From JAUUZQ01 sp964538375 (GTDB taxonomy: Bacteria > Bacteroidota > Bacteroidia > Bacteroidales > GCA-2748055), in NCBI GenBank assembly GCA_964538375.1, contig CAZIFQ010000004.1:62001-126000 (forward strand): a DNA stretch of 64,000 bases. Direction: 5' to 3'. The translations under genes were made by a program, and so were the position numbers. Below the pieces are notes generated by a model, which did no database searches, was not told the origin of the DNA, and saw only the letters and a list, made by a program, of their open reading frames with translations. This document shows positions 1 to 9,088 of this stretch, piece after piece; position 1 is the stretch's first letter; every line of letters starts with the position of its first letter.

Positions 1-688
1 CCCGATAGGTGAGTGTTGACAAGGCTCTTTCGATTTCCTTACGCAGCAAATCAGTAAGTAATCCCTTGTCAGGACTGGGAGTATCGCCATTCAGCAATAC
101 GTCATACATATTTCCGTCTTCTCCATCAAGCAGGGGAGCATCCATAGAAACATGGCGCCCGGAGCTTCGTATGGCATCTTTTACATCTTCGGGAGCCAGC
201 TCCAGTGCTTTTGCAATTTCCAGAATGGTTGGCTCTCTTTCAAATTTTTGCTCTAATTCAGCAAAAGTTTTATTAATCTTATTGATGGAACCAATTTTAT
301 TAAGGGGAAGTCTTACAATTCTTGCCTGCTCCGCAAGTGCTTGTAGTATAGACTGTCGGATCCACCAAACAGCGTATGAAATAAATTTAAATCCCCTTGT
401 TTCATCGAATCGTTGTGCTGCCTTGATCAAACCCAGGTTTCCTTCATTTATCAGGTCAGGTAAACTTAATCCCTGGTTCTGATATTGTTTTGAAACAGAT
501 ACAACAAATCGCAGGTTGGCTTTGATCAGTTTTTCCATGGCTGCAGAATCGCCTTTCTTAATCTGTCTGGCTAGCTCAACTTCCTCATCTGCAGTAATTA
601 AATCAACTTTTCCAATCTCATGAAGATATTTATCCAGGGAAGGGGTTTCCCGGTTGGTTACCTGCTTGATTATTTTTAACTGCCGCAT
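1..688 (-). CDS. rpoD: RNA polymerase primary sigma factor (RpoD/SigA), 3' end cut by window edge
   Basis: Reading the minus strand from the ATG at 688 gives a short-form primary sigma factor that directs core RNA polymerase to housekeeping promoters. It begins MRQLKIIKQ, as Bacteroidota RpoD proteins do, with no long acidic N-terminus. Region 1.2 (SLDKYLHEIGKVDLIT) is followed by region 2 (LRFVVSVSKQYQNQGLSLPD, then the -10-recognition stretch with FKFISYAVWWIRQ) and the start of region 3 (ARIVRLPLNKIGSINKIN). About 229 codons are visible; region 4 with its -35-binding helix-turn-helix lies beyond base 1. It is divergent from rho across an AT-rich spacer. Identity is very secure; only the C-terminus is missing, because of the window edge rather than decay. 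Confidence 0.95.
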   Translation of the reverse strand, partial: MRQLKIIKQVTNRETPSLDKYLHEIGKVDLITADEEVELARQIKKGDSAAMEKLIKANLRFVVSVSKQYQNQGLSLPDLINEGNLGLIKAAQRFDETRGFKFISYAVWWIRQSILQALAEQARIVRLPLNKIGSINKINKTFAELEQKFEREPTILEIAKALELAPEDVKDAIRSSGRHVSMDAPLLDGEDGNMYDVLLNGDTPSPDKGLLTDLLRKEIERALSTLTYR

Positions 689-1091
689 ACCAAATAGTGG
701 ATTAAGATGGCTGAATTGGCTTTTATACGTAAAATTGAGTATAAGGTTACAAAAAACTATTTAATTTCTATTATGCCTATACTGTTATATAACAACAATT
801 ATCTACTTTGTTTATAGTAGTATTTCATTAATTCACAAAATATAACTATCATATAATCAACACGATAAGTAATTCAATTGTTTTTTTAATAGAATTACCT
901 ATGTATTCATTACTAGTTAATTATGAAAATATACTGACAATTCTTTAAGCTTATATTTTGCTAGTTGCTTATAATTCTTTAATATTGCATCAAATTCCAG
1001 ACAAACTTACGTCTGTAGCTTTTCAAAAAAGTTTCCTTTATTATATTTTAATAATCCATAAACATTTTCAAAATACCTATTAATATTAAGT
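689..1091. other. AT-rich intergenic region between rpoD and rho
   Basis: This 403-base spacer separates the divergent rpoD and rho genes and must hold both promoters. It is very AT-rich, and I see no open frame worth calling, no RNA gene and no strong hairpin. A TAAGTTTG-like -7 match lies on the minus strand at 1002-1009 and would face rpoD, but no TTG sits at the right distance upstream, so I do not call it a promoter. Confidence 0.5.
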
Positions 1092-2933
1092 ATGTACGAT
1101 ATTCTTGAATTAAACAAAAAGCTTCTTCCTGAATTAAAAGAGATAGCTAAAGAACTAAAAGTCAAGAGGGTAGAGTCATTTCGTAAACAAGATTTAGTTT
1201 ACAAAATTCTCGATACCCAGGCGATTGTAGCTTCTGAATCAAAGACAGTGAAGAAGAAGGAGTCATCTAGAAAAGAGCAAGAACCTGCGAAGAAGGAGAT
1301 GACACCAAAAGAGAACAGGTCACAAGGTCCGCCAAAGCAAAAACGCAACAGGCCGCCGAGAAAAGATGAGATAGAAAAATCTCCTGACCGAAAACAAAAT
1401 GAGCCTATTCCGGAAGGAAAAGGTGCAGAAGAAAAACCAAAAGATCAAAAAAGCGCGGATCATAAAAATGAGCAGCGTAAAGGTCAACGGGAACAAGGCA
1501 ATAAAGGCAATCAAGCCAGCCAGCCAAATAAAGGCAATCAAGCCAGCCAGTCAAATAAAGGTAATCAAGCCAGCCTGCCAAATAAAGGTAATCAAGCAAG
1601 TCAAGTTAACCAGGGCCATCAAGCTGGTCAAGGTAACTCAAGCAACCATGATAACCAGGGCAACCAGGCCAGAAAAAAGGATGATTATCAGAACAGAAGA
1701 AATCAGCAGCCGCAAGACCGAACTGGTGGAAAGAGGCCGTTTGATAGAAACGATCGGGGAGAACAGCCAAGGCATGAGAAGCAGGAACGCAGGATTGTGG
1801 ATAAGTATGATTTTGAGGGTCTGATTATCAATTCAGGTGTTCTGGAGATAATGCCTGATGGATATGGGTTCCTTCGTTCAGCAGATTATAATTACCTGAG
1901 TTCACCTGATGATATATATGTATCACAAAGTCAGATTAAATTATTTGGTTTGAAGACTGGTGATTATGTAAAAGGAGCTATTCGTCCTCCAAAAGAGGGG
2001 GAAAAGTATTTTCCACTGATTAAGGTCGAAGAAATCAATGGTCGTAGTCCCGATTATGTGCGTGACAGAGTGCCATTCGATTATCTTACACCATTGTTCC
2101 CAGACGAGAAATTTACGCTCGTTGGCAAGGGCGAGAATAATTTGTCTGTAAGGGTCGTAGATATGTTTGCTCCTATAGGTAAAGGTCAGCGTGGGCTGAT
2201 CGTTGCCCAGCCAAAGACCGGTAAGACGGTTCTTTTAAAGGACATTGCCAATGCAATTGCAGCTAATCACCCTGAAGTATATATGATTGTTCTCCTCGTG
2301 GATGAACGTCCTGAAGAAGTAACTGACATGGCAAGAAATGTAAATGCAGAAGTTATCTCGTCTACTTTTGATGAGCCGGCTGAGCGTCACGTTCGTATTG
2401 CCAGTATAGTGCTTGAAAAGGCTAAGCGTTTGGTTGAATGTGGTCATGATGTAATGATTCTTTTGGATTCTATCACACGTCTCGCAAGAGCATACAATAC
2501 TGTATCTCCTGCTTCAGGTAAAGTACTTTCCGGTGGTGTGGATGCTAATGCACTCCATAAGCCAAAAAGATTTTTTGGTGCAGCCAGGAATATTGAGGGT
2601 GGAGGTTCACTTACCATTTTGGCAACTGCTCTTACGGAGACAGGATCGAAAATGGATGAGGTTATTTTTGAAGAATTTAAAGGTACAGGTAACATGGAAC
2701 TTCAGCTTGATCGTAAGCTTTCCAATAAGCGTATTTATCCTGCTGTAGATGCTACTTTATCAAGTACACGTCGCGAAGACTTGCTGTTTGATAAGCCGAT
2801 GATGGATAAGATCTGGATACTTAGAAATTATCTTTCAGATATGAATTCTGTTGAATCAATGCAATTTCTGAGGGATCGCATGAACAAAACCAGATCAAAT
2901 GAAGAATTCCTTATCTCAATGAATAGCGAGTAG
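1092..2933 (+). CDS. rho: Transcription termination factor Rho with long low-complexity N-terminal insert
   Basis: Rho is a hexameric RNA-dependent ATPase that ends transcription at factor-dependent sites. Residues 1-45 are a Rho_N domain (LNKKLLPELKEIAKELKVKR). Residues about 50-235 are a charged, disordered insert rich in K, E, Q, N, R and G, including perfect or near-perfect nine-residue repeats. The cold-shock-like RNA-binding domain follows (GVLEIMPDGYGFLRS, about 250-315), then the RecA-like ATPase with Walker A QPKTGKT near residue 375 and Walker B VMILLDSITRLARAYN. At 613 residues it is much longer than E. coli Rho (419), entirely because of the insert, which is a known habit of Bacteroidota. 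The ATG at 1092 is favoured because the Rho_N domain begins there. A terminator follows the stop. Confidence 0.97.
   Translation: MYDILELNKKLLPELKEIAKELKVKRVESFRKQDLVYKILDTQAIVASESKTVKKKESSRKEQEPAKKEMTPKENRSQGPPKQKRNRPPRKDEIEKSPDRKQNEPIPEGKGAEEKPKDQKSADHKNEQRKGQREQGNKGNQASQPNKGNQASQSNKGNQASLPNKGNQASQVNQGHQAGQGNSSNHDNQGNQARKKDDYQNRRNQQPQDRTGGKRPFDRNDRGEQPRHEKQERRIVDKYDFEGLIINSGVLEIMPDGYGFLRSADYNYLSSPDDIYVSQSQIKLFGLKTGDYVKGAIRPPKEGEKYFPLIKVEEINGRSPDYVRDRVPFDYLTPLFPDEKFTLVGKGENNLSVRVVDMFAPIGKGQRGLIVAQPKTGKTVLLKDIANAIAANHPEVYMIVLLVDERPEEVTDMARNVNAEVISSTFDEPAERHVRIASIVLEKAKRLVECGHDVMILLDSITRLARAYNTVSPASGKVLSGGVDANALHKPKRFFGAARNIEGGGSLTILATALTETGSKMDEVIFEEFKGTGNMELQLDRKLSNKRIYPAVDATLSSTRREDLLFDKPMMDKIWILRNYLSDMNSVESMQFLRDRMNKTRSNEEFLISMNSE
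1500..1634 (+). repeat. 27-bp tandem repeats inside rho (nine-residue NKGNQASQx units)
   Basis: Four consecutive 27-bp units start at 1500, 1527, 1554 and 1581 and encode NKGNQASQP, NKGNQASQS, NKGNQASLP and NKGNQASQV. A fifth, diverged unit (NQGHQAGQG) follows at 1608. Units one and two are almost identical in DNA, so copy number could change by slippage. The array sits in the disordered insert of Rho and keeps the reading frame. Confidence 0.9.
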
Positions 2934-2954
2934 GAGATATTTAAAATAAGAGTT

Positions 2955-2988
2955 AAAAGGGCAATGCGTTAGTGTTGCTCTTTTTTTT
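2955..2988 (+). terminator. Intrinsic terminator after rho
   Basis: AAAAGGGCAA (2955-2964) pairs with TTGCTCTTTT (2975-2984), with one G-T pair, across a ten-base loop. The right arm runs into a stretch of eight T. It lies about 20 bases after the rho stop codon. Confidence 0.8.
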
Positions 2989-3000
2989 GTATTAAATGGG

Positions 3001-3038
3001 ATTTGTAGAGACGCGCCACGTGGCGGGTCTCTACAAAT
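3001..3038. repeat. 38-bp near-perfect palindrome (REP-like element)
   Basis: ATTTGTAGAGACGCGCCAC is followed at once by GTGGCGGGTCTCTACAAAT. The two 19-base arms are reverse complements with one mismatch (C to G) and no loop. The element lies between the rho terminator and nifJ and is separate from the terminator. A GTAGAGACGCGCC core of this kind occurs as a dispersed repeat in various bacteria (from memory), so a mobile or REP-type origin is likely. Confidence 0.7.
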
Positions 3039-3200
3039 CTACAACCATTTAGCTCACTCAAGTCACTACTTATTTGTAATCAATTTATATTGTAAATTAT
3101 TGGATAATATCCTGAACTATTACAGGTAAAAATTATAATTTTACTAGCCCTCTCTCAAATAAGTTAATTTATTGTAATCTAAATACTTAAGTTTTATAAA

Positions 3201-6200
3201 ATGGCAAAAAGTAAGAGTTATATCACTTGTGATGGCAACTATGCTGCCTCACATATTGCGTATATGTTCAGCGAGGTCGCTGCCATATACCCAATAACCC
3301 CCTCTTCCAACATGGCAGAGAATATTGATGAGTGGTCAGCGAATGGTCGAAAAAATATTTTTGGTCAGACCGTTCAGGTGACAGAAATGCAATCAGAAGG
3401 TGGAGCATCCGGAGCAGTTCATGGCTCTTTGCAAGCCGGTGCATTAACATCAACATTTACAGCTTCCCAGGGATTGCTTCTAATGATCCCAAATATGTAT
3501 AAAATCTCAGGTGAATTGTTGCCGGGTGTTTTCCATGTGTCAGCAAGAAGTCTTGCCGCACAGGCATTGTCAATTTTTGGTGACCATAGCGATGTAATGT
3601 CAGCTCGTCAAACTGGCTTTGCTTTTTTAGCTACAGGTAGTGTTCAGCAGGTAATGGACCTGGCTGGTATTGCCCACCTTGCTGCAATCAAAACAAGGAT
3701 TCCTTTCGTTCACTTCTTTGACGGATTCAGGACATCACATGAGATTCAAAAGGTAGAAATATTGGAGAATGAAGATTTTGAAGGGATGATTGATATGGAA
3801 GCACTACAAGCATTCCGTGATAACGCCTTGAATCCTGAGCATCCTGTAACTCGTGGTACAGCACAGAATCCAGATATCTATTTCCAGTCACGAGAGGCTG
3901 CTAATAAATTCTATGATGTAGTACCTGATGTTGTTGAAGAATACATGCAGGAGATTACTAAATTAACAGGTCGCGAGTACCACCCATTTACTTATTATGG
4001 TGCGCCGGATGCTGAAAACATTGTGATTGCAATGGGATCAATTACCGAGACTATCCAGGAAGTTGTTGATTACCTGATTGAGAAAGGTGAAAAAGTAGGT
4101 GTTATTTCTGTGCACCTTTACAGGCCATTTTCTGCAAAATATTTCTTTAATGTTATTCCAAAAAGCGTTAAAAGGATTGCAGTACTTGACCGAACCAAAG
4201 AGCCGGGAGCAAATGGTGAGCCAATGTATCTCGACGTAAGAGATTTATTTTATGGCAAGGAGAATGCACCAATAATAGTTGGTGGGCGTTATGGACTATC
4301 ATCTAAGGATACTACTCCCTCAATGATGCAAGCCGTTTATGAGAACCTGAAACTGAATGAACCTAAAAATCAGTTCACTGTAGGTATAGTTGATGATGTA
4401 ACCTTTAAGTCACTTCCTCTTCTTCCTGATATCTCTGTGGTGAAAGAAGGTACATTTGAAGGTAAATTCTACGGACTCGGATCCGATGGTACTGTTGGTG
4501 CAAATAAGAACTCCATTAAGATTATTGGAGAATCAACCGATAAGTATTGCCAGGCATATTTTGCATATGATTCAAAGAAGTCCGGTGGAATAACAACCTC
4601 AAACCTTCGTTTTGGTGATAAGGAGATCAGGGCACCGTACCTTGTTGGTACACCTGATTTTGTTGCTTGTCACGTATCATCATATCTTGAAAAGTATGAT
4701 ATGCTAAAAGGATTGAAAGATGGAGGTGTCTTCCTGCTAAACTCAATTTGGGATGCAAAAGAGACAGGAAATCATTTGCCAGACTATATGAAAAAATATA
4801 TGGCAGAACACAATATCAGTTTTTATATCATCAATGCTACTAAACTGGCTCAGGAGATTGGTCTCGGTACCCGTACCAATACAATCATGCAGTCGGCTTT
4901 CTTTAAAATTGCTGATATTATTCCTTATGACCAGGCAGTTGAAGAGATGAGAAAATTCATCGTTAAGAGCTTTGGAAGAAAAGGTGAAGAAGTCGTAAAT
5001 ATGAACTTTGCAGCCGTTGAAAAAGGTGGAGAGGTGACCAAAGTTGAGGTTCCTGCTGAATGGGCAAAATTAAGTAGCGATCCAATTGCAGCCAGAACTG
5101 ATGTTCCTGATTTTATCAAAAATGTTTGTGATCCTATTAACGGATTGAAAGGTGATGATCTTCCGGTCAGTGCTTTTACAGGACGTGAAGATGGAACTTT
5201 CCCTGCCGGAACAACTGCATTTGAGAAAAGAGGTGTTGCAGTGAATGTACCTGAATGGCAATCAGAAAATTGCATTCAGTGTAACCAATGTTCATTTGTT
5301 TGTCCTCATGCTTGTATCCGTCCGTTTTTATTCGATGACAAAGAGCTTGCTGGTTTACCTGAAGGTGTTGCCACCATCGATTCTAAAGGTAAAGGTGTAT
5401 CAGGAATGCAATTTAAGATACAGGTATCTGTACTCGACTGTACAGGTTGTGGAAACTGTGTTGATGTTTGTCCATCAAAAGAGAAGTCACTTGTGATGAA
5501 ACCTTTGGAAACTCAATTGCAGGAAGCAGAAACATGGGATCATATTGTTAAGAATGTTACTTATAAAGATACCCTTGCTGATAAAAAGCAAACTGTGAAA
5601 AATAGTCAGTTCGCTCAACCATTGTTTGAGTTCCATGGAGCTTGTGCAGGTTGCGGTGAAACACCTTATATTAAACTGATTACCCAATTATTTGGAGATC
5701 AAATGATTGTGTCTAACGCAACAGGTTGTTCATCTATTTATGGAGGATCTGCTCCGTCAACACCGTATTGTACCAATGCCGAAGGACAAGGTCCTGCCTG
5801 GGCAAATTCATTATTTGAAGACAATGCAGAATATGGATTGGGATTAGCAATCGGTGTTAATAAAAACCGAGAGCGTATCGCAAACATGATGTTGGAAGCA
5901 AAAGACAAAGTAAATAAGGCAACTGCTGAGGCATTTGATGCCTGGATAGCTTCCATGACTGAGCTTGATGCTTCAAAAGAAGCAACTGCTGCACTTCTTC
6001 CTATATTAGATAAAGAGGAAAATGATGTTGCTAAAGCGATCCTGGGTATGAAACAATACCTTGTTAAGAAGTCATTATGGATATTTGGTGGTGACGGATG
6101 GGCATATGATATTGGATATGGCGGACTAGACCACGTGCTGGCTTCAGGTGAAGATGTAAACGTCCTGGTTTTGGATACTGAGGTATATTCAAATACCGGT

Positions 6201-6737
6201 GGACAAGCGTCTAAAGCAACACCAGTTGGTGCTGTTGCGAAATTTGCTGCTTCAGGAAAGAAGATCAGGAAGAAAGACCTTGGCGTTATGGCCATGTCAT
6301 ACGGATATGTATATGTTGCACAGGTTTCTATTGGTGCAAGCCAATCACAGTACTTAAAAGCTGTACGAGAGGCTGAAGCTTACAAAGGTCCATCAATGAT
6401 TATTGCCTATTCACCTTGTATCAACCACGGTTTGAAATATGGAATGGGTAAATCACAAGCCCAGGGTAAATTCGCAGTTGAGTCAGGATACTGGCACACA
6501 TATCGCTACAACCCTGTTTTGGAAACAGAAGGAAAGAATCCGTTTATACTTGACTCCAAGGAGCCACAATGGGATCAGTTCCAGAACTTCCTGAAATCAG
6601 AGGTACGTTATACCTCACTTCAGAAATCATTCCCCGCGGAAGCAGCTAAGCTGTTTAAAGCAGCAGAAGAGAATGCGAAGTGGCGATATAACAGCTATGT
6701 AAGAATGGCAAGTCTTGATTATTCAAAGACTGAATAA
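3201..6737 (+). CDS. nifJ: Pyruvate:ferredoxin (flavodoxin) oxidoreductase, single-chain
   Basis: This enzyme decarboxylates pyruvate to acetyl-CoA and CO2 and passes electrons to ferredoxin or flavodoxin in the cytoplasm. All domains are fused in one 1178-residue chain, the usual length of the homodimeric type. The N-terminal transketolase-like domain (ITPSSNMAE) is followed by a CoA-binding/gamma region, two [4Fe-4S] ferredoxin clusters (CIQCNQCSFVCPHAC near residue 690 and CTGCGNCVDVCPS near 746), and a thiamine-diphosphate domain with CAGCGETPY, GCSSIYGGSAP and GGDGWAYDIGYGGLDH near 963. All cluster and cofactor motifs look intact. The gene stands alone, with a strong terminator just after it. 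Its presence indicates oxygen-sensitive pyruvate metabolism. Confidence 0.97.
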   Translation: MAKSKSYITCDGNYAASHIAYMFSEVAAIYPITPSSNMAENIDEWSANGRKNIFGQTVQVTEMQSEGGASGAVHGSLQAGALTSTFTASQGLLLMIPNMYKISGELLPGVFHVSARSLAAQALSIFGDHSDVMSARQTGFAFLATGSVQQVMDLAGIAHLAAIKTRIPFVHFFDGFRTSHEIQKVEILENEDFEGMIDMEALQAFRDNALNPEHPVTRGTAQNPDIYFQSREAANKFYDVVPDVVEEYMQEITKLTGREYHPFTYYGAPDAENIVIAMGSITETIQEVVDYLIEKGEKVGVISVHLYRPFSAKYFFNVIPKSVKRIAVLDRTKEPGANGEPMYLDVRDLFYGKENAPIIVGGRYGLSSKDTTPSMMQAVYENLKLNEPKNQFTVGIVDDVTFKSLPLLPDISVVKEGTFEGKFYGLGSDGTVGANKNSIKIIGESTDKYCQAYFAYDSKKSGGITTSNLRFGDKEIRAPYLVGTPDFVACHVSSYLEKYDMLKGLKDGGVFLLNSIWDAKETGNHLPDYMKKYMAEHNISFYIINATKLAQEIGLGTRTNTIMQSAFFKIADIIPYDQAVEEMRKFIVKSFGRKGEEVVNMNFAAVEKGGEVTKVEVPAEWAKLSSDPIAARTDVPDFIKNVCDPINGLKGDDLPVSAFTGREDGTFPAGTTAFEKRGVAVNVPEWQSENCIQCNQCSFVCPHACIRPFLFDDKELAGLPEGVATIDSKGKGVSGMQFKIQVSVLDCTGCGNCVDVCPSKEKSLVMKPLETQLQEAETWDHIVKNVTYKDTLADKKQTVKNSQFAQPLFEFHGACAGCGETPYIKLITQLFGDQMIVSNATGCSSIYGGSAPSTPYCTNAEGQGPAWANSLFEDNAEYGLGLAIGVNKNRERIANMMLEAKDKVNKATAEAFDAWIASMTELDASKEATAALLPILDKEENDVAKAILGMKQYLVKKSLWIFGGDGWAYDIGYGGLDHVLASGEDVNVLVLDTEVYSNTGGQASKATPVGAVAKFAASGKKIRKKDLGVMAMSYGYVYVAQVSIGASQSQYLKAVREAEAYKGPSMIIAYSPCINHGLKYGMGKSQAQGKFAVESGYWHTYRYNPVLETEGKNPFILDSKEPQWDQFQNFLKSEVRYTSLQKSFPAEAAKLFKAAEENAKWRYNSYVRMASLDYSKTE

Positions 6738-6760
6738 GACCATTTATGGATTAGATATAA

Positions 6761-6791
6761 AAACCGTCTCTATTGAGGCGGTTTTTTTTAT
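6761..6791 (+). terminator. Intrinsic terminator after nifJ
   Basis: AAACCGTCTC and GAGGCGGTTT pair (ten base pairs with one G-T) around a TATT loop, followed by a run of T. It begins 23 bases after the nifJ stop. Confidence 0.9.
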
Positions 6792-6824
6792 TATAATTGT
6801 TAATTTTGCATCAAAGATTTTAAC

Positions 6825-7250
6825 TTGGGCAGATACCTATCTATCGATTATGGAACTAAACGCTGTGGAATAGCAGTTACAGATCCATTGAAAATGATTG
6901 CCAGTGGAATAGATACTGTAGCTTCACATGAGCTGATGAAGTTCCTGGAATCGTATTTCAAAAAAGAAGATGTGGAGTGTGTTGTTGTTGGAAAGCCTTT
7001 GCAGATGGATGATACGCCTAGTGAGTCATTTATACATGTAGACAGATTCGTTCAGGCCTTCAAGAAGCGATTCCCGGATATGCGGGTGGAATGGATGGAT
7101 GAAAGGTTTAGCTCAAAAATGGCAGTGCAAGCAATGATTGATGGAGGAATGAAGTTGAAAGACAGGAAAAAGAAAGAGAATATCGATAAGATCAGTGCAG
7201 CAATTATTCTACAATCTTTTTTAGAAGAAGAAAACAATAACAAAGTTTGA
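6825..7250 (+). CDS. ruvX: RuvX/YqgF family Holliday junction resolvase-like protein
   Basis: A 141-residue RNase H-fold protein of the YqgF family, linked to Holliday-junction resolution and, in some bacteria, to 16S rRNA 5' maturation. The family motifs are present: DYGTKRCGIAVTDP near the N-terminus, VVVGKPLQMD in the middle, MDERFSSKMA near residue 90, and a C-terminal DKISAAIILQSFL helix. The start is a TTG at 6825, chosen because the conserved first strand (GRYLSIDYG) begins directly after it and no ATG is available upstream. A TAATTTTG sequence at 6801-6808 matches a Bacteroidota -7 element and would give a short leader. It is followed by def after a 76-base gap; the two are often neighbours. 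Confidence 0.93.
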   Translation: MGRYLSIDYGTKRCGIAVTDPLKMIASGIDTVASHELMKFLESYFKKEDVECVVVGKPLQMDDTPSESFIHVDRFVQAFKKRFPDMRVEWMDERFSSKMAVQAMIDGGMKLKDRKKKENIDKISAAIILQSFLEEENNNKV

Positions 7251-7326
7251 CTGTTACATAGTTATATTTATCTAAGTGGCTAGTCACTTATCAGGTATTG
7301 ACATTTAATTTTTTAAAATTTTTATA

Positions 7327-7893
7327 ATGATACTTCCGGTTTATGTATATGGTATGTCTGTGTTAAGAAAAGTTGCACAGGAGATTGATGAGAATTATGA
7401 AGGTCTTGATCAGTTGATTGAGGATATGTTTGATACCATGCGCGTAAGTGATGGTGTTGGATTGGCAGCACCACAGATTGGTAGATCGATCAGACTATTT
7501 ATGGTGGATGCATCACAAATGGAAGATATTGACGATGAACCTGATATACAGTCGTTTAAAAAAGTATTTATCAACCCTTATATCGTTGATAAACAAGGAG
7601 ATAAATGGGCTTTTACTGAGGGGTGCCTGAGTATTCCCAATATACATGAGGATGTAATGCGTCCTTCAATAGTAAAGATCGAGTATTATGACAGGAACTG
7701 GGAGTTTCATGAAGAAGAATATGATGGTGTAAAAGCGAGAATCATTCAGCATGAGTATGACCACCTGAACGGCAGACTATTTGTTGACAGGATCAATCCT
7801 CTAAGAAGGAAATTGCTTGCACCAAGATTGTATGCTATCTCAAAAGGAAATGTGGATACTGACTACAAGATTATCTTTCCAAAGAAGAAATAA
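7327..7893 (+). CDS. def: Peptide deformylase
   Basis: This metalloenzyme removes the formyl group from the N-terminal methionine of new proteins. All three signature motifs are present: GVGLAAPQIG near residue 45, EGCLSIP (metal-binding Cys) near 98, and QHEYDHLNG (HExxH metal site) near 140. Its length of 188 residues is normal for the family. The ATG at 7327 gives the usual MILPVYVYG start. It lies downstream of ruvX on the same strand and ends in a hairpin shared with the convergent gene. Confidence 0.97.
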   Translation: MILPVYVYGMSVLRKVAQEIDENYEGLDQLIEDMFDTMRVSDGVGLAAPQIGRSIRLFMVDASQMEDIDDEPDIQSFKKVFINPYIVDKQGDKWAFTEGCLSIPNIHEDVMRPSIVKIEYYDRNWEFHEEEYDGVKARIIQHEYDHLNGRLFVDRINPLRRKLLAPRLYAISKGNVDTDYKIIFPKKK

Positions 7894-7894
7894 A

Positions 7895-7926
7895 AAAAAC
7901 CGGCTGAATTTCTTCTTCCGGTTTTT
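7895..7926. terminator. Bidirectional terminator between def and the DHODH-like gene
   Basis: AAAAACCGG (7895-7903) pairs with CCGGTTTTT (7918-7926) around a 14-base loop. A and T runs at both sides let it serve the convergent genes on both strands. Confidence 0.75.
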
Positions 7927-7956
7927 CTGTATTCTTGATCTAACTAATCTCTGGTC

Positions 7957-8964
7957 TTAGACTATCGGATTAAAATATTCTTCAGACTTCAAAATCATAT
8001 CAATATACTGAGCCCGTTTGTATACAAATGGGTCATTTATTGCTTTGCTTGAAAGACTTCCCTGGAAATCTTTTATTTCTTTATATCCTTTTCTGTCCAT
8101 CCACTCTTCAAGTTCTTTCAGCATTGCTGTAATATGGTTCACTCCGTTATGATAGAAAGTGGAAACAGCTTCAACACTGTTTGCTCCGGCCAGGATCATT
8201 TTTACGATATCCGTTCCTTCATAAACACCATTGTTGGCACTTATCGAAGCTTTGATATTGTCATACAGCAATCCAATATAACGGATTGAAAGTCTGTGAT
8301 CTCCCGGTGTACTTAAGTTCCATGGTGAAGCATGCTTTTCTGCCTCCACATCGATATCCGGTTCAAAAAGTCGATTGAAAAGAACAACGCCATCAGCACC
8401 TGCTTTATCAAAATCTGATATCGTTTTTAAAACGTTTGTATAAAATGGACTAAGCTTTACGCTTACCGGTATTTTTACTGCACTCTTCACTGCCTTCAGA
8501 ACTTCAACCTGGTGGGCAGATATGTCTATACATGATTTGCTAAAATCTCTGGGTACAGAAAAGAAATTCAATTCAAGCCCATCAACACCTGTCTCTTCGA
8601 CCTGCTTTGCATAATCGACCCAGCTCTCTTTGTAAACTGCATTGATACTTGCAAAAAGTGGTACGGATACACTCTCTTTTGCTTGTCTTAAGTTAAATAA
8701 ATGCTCTTTTGGACCGCCATGCTCTATGTTTGGAAATAGGTTGATCATTTCAGCATTTCTCTCATCGTAAGCCTCCATTTCATTGCCCATCTGGTAGTCT
8801 TCCAATTGCATTTGCTCCTCGAAAAGAGATTTGTATACAATTGCAGCTACACCTGCATCTTCGGCTTTTTTTAGATTATCAAGATTTGTGACGAGATTGC
8901 TTGCGCCCAGAATCAATGGGTTCTTAAGAGCGACTCCCATGTGTTGCGTAGTTAAATTTGCCAT
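7957..8964 (-). CDS. Dihydroorotate dehydrogenase-like flavoprotein
   Basis: A 335-residue FMN-dependent TIM-barrel protein of the dihydroorotate dehydrogenase superfamily. It starts MANLTTQHMGVALKNPLILGAS, as this branch does, and contains VSVKLSPFYTN and AGADGVVLFNR, which line the flavin site. The segment that in true DHODH carries the catalytic Cys or Ser (around an NxSCPN motif) reads LNFFSVPRDFS here. It therefore belongs to the 'dihydroorotate dehydrogenase-like' branch whose substrate is not settled. No other pyrimidine gene is nearby. The ATG at 8964 is well supported. I am sure of the fold and unsure of the reaction. Confidence 0.85.
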   Translation of the reverse strand: MANLTTQHMGVALKNPLILGASNLVTNLDNLKKAEDAGVAAIVYKSLFEEQMQLEDYQMGNEMEAYDERNAEMINLFPNIEHGGPKEHLFNLRQAKESVSVPLFASINAVYKESWVDYAKQVEETGVDGLELNFFSVPRDFSKSCIDISAHQVEVLKAVKSAVKIPVSVKLSPFYTNVLKTISDFDKAGADGVVLFNRLFEPDIDVEAEKHASPWNLSTPGDHRLSIRYIGLLYDNIKASISANNGVYEGTDIVKMILAGANSVEAVSTFYHNGVNHITAMLKELEEWMDRKGYKEIKDFQGSLSSKAINDPFVYKRAQYIDMILKSEEYFNPIV

Positions 8965-9088
8965 TTTATTAAGGGTTTTTATTCGTTTCAGTTTATCTAT
9001 AAACCTATTATCCCGGTAAAAAGTTCAAAATTTACTCATAAATCTGCGATAATTTATCAAAATACGACATTAAGAGATAAAAACGAAA

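Noticed and set aside
1399..1824. A 141-codon plus-strand frame inside rho
   Set aside because: It overlaps the low-complexity insert of rho in another frame; the repeated DNA makes repeated residues (IKPASQ) in the shifted frame. No start or domain supports it.
5738..6295. A 185-codon open frame on the minus strand inside nifJ
   Set aside because: It lies wholly antisense to the thiamine-diphosphate domain of nifJ, whose own frame is fully conserved. Its product is Ser/Pro/Ala-rich, as expected of a shadow frame.
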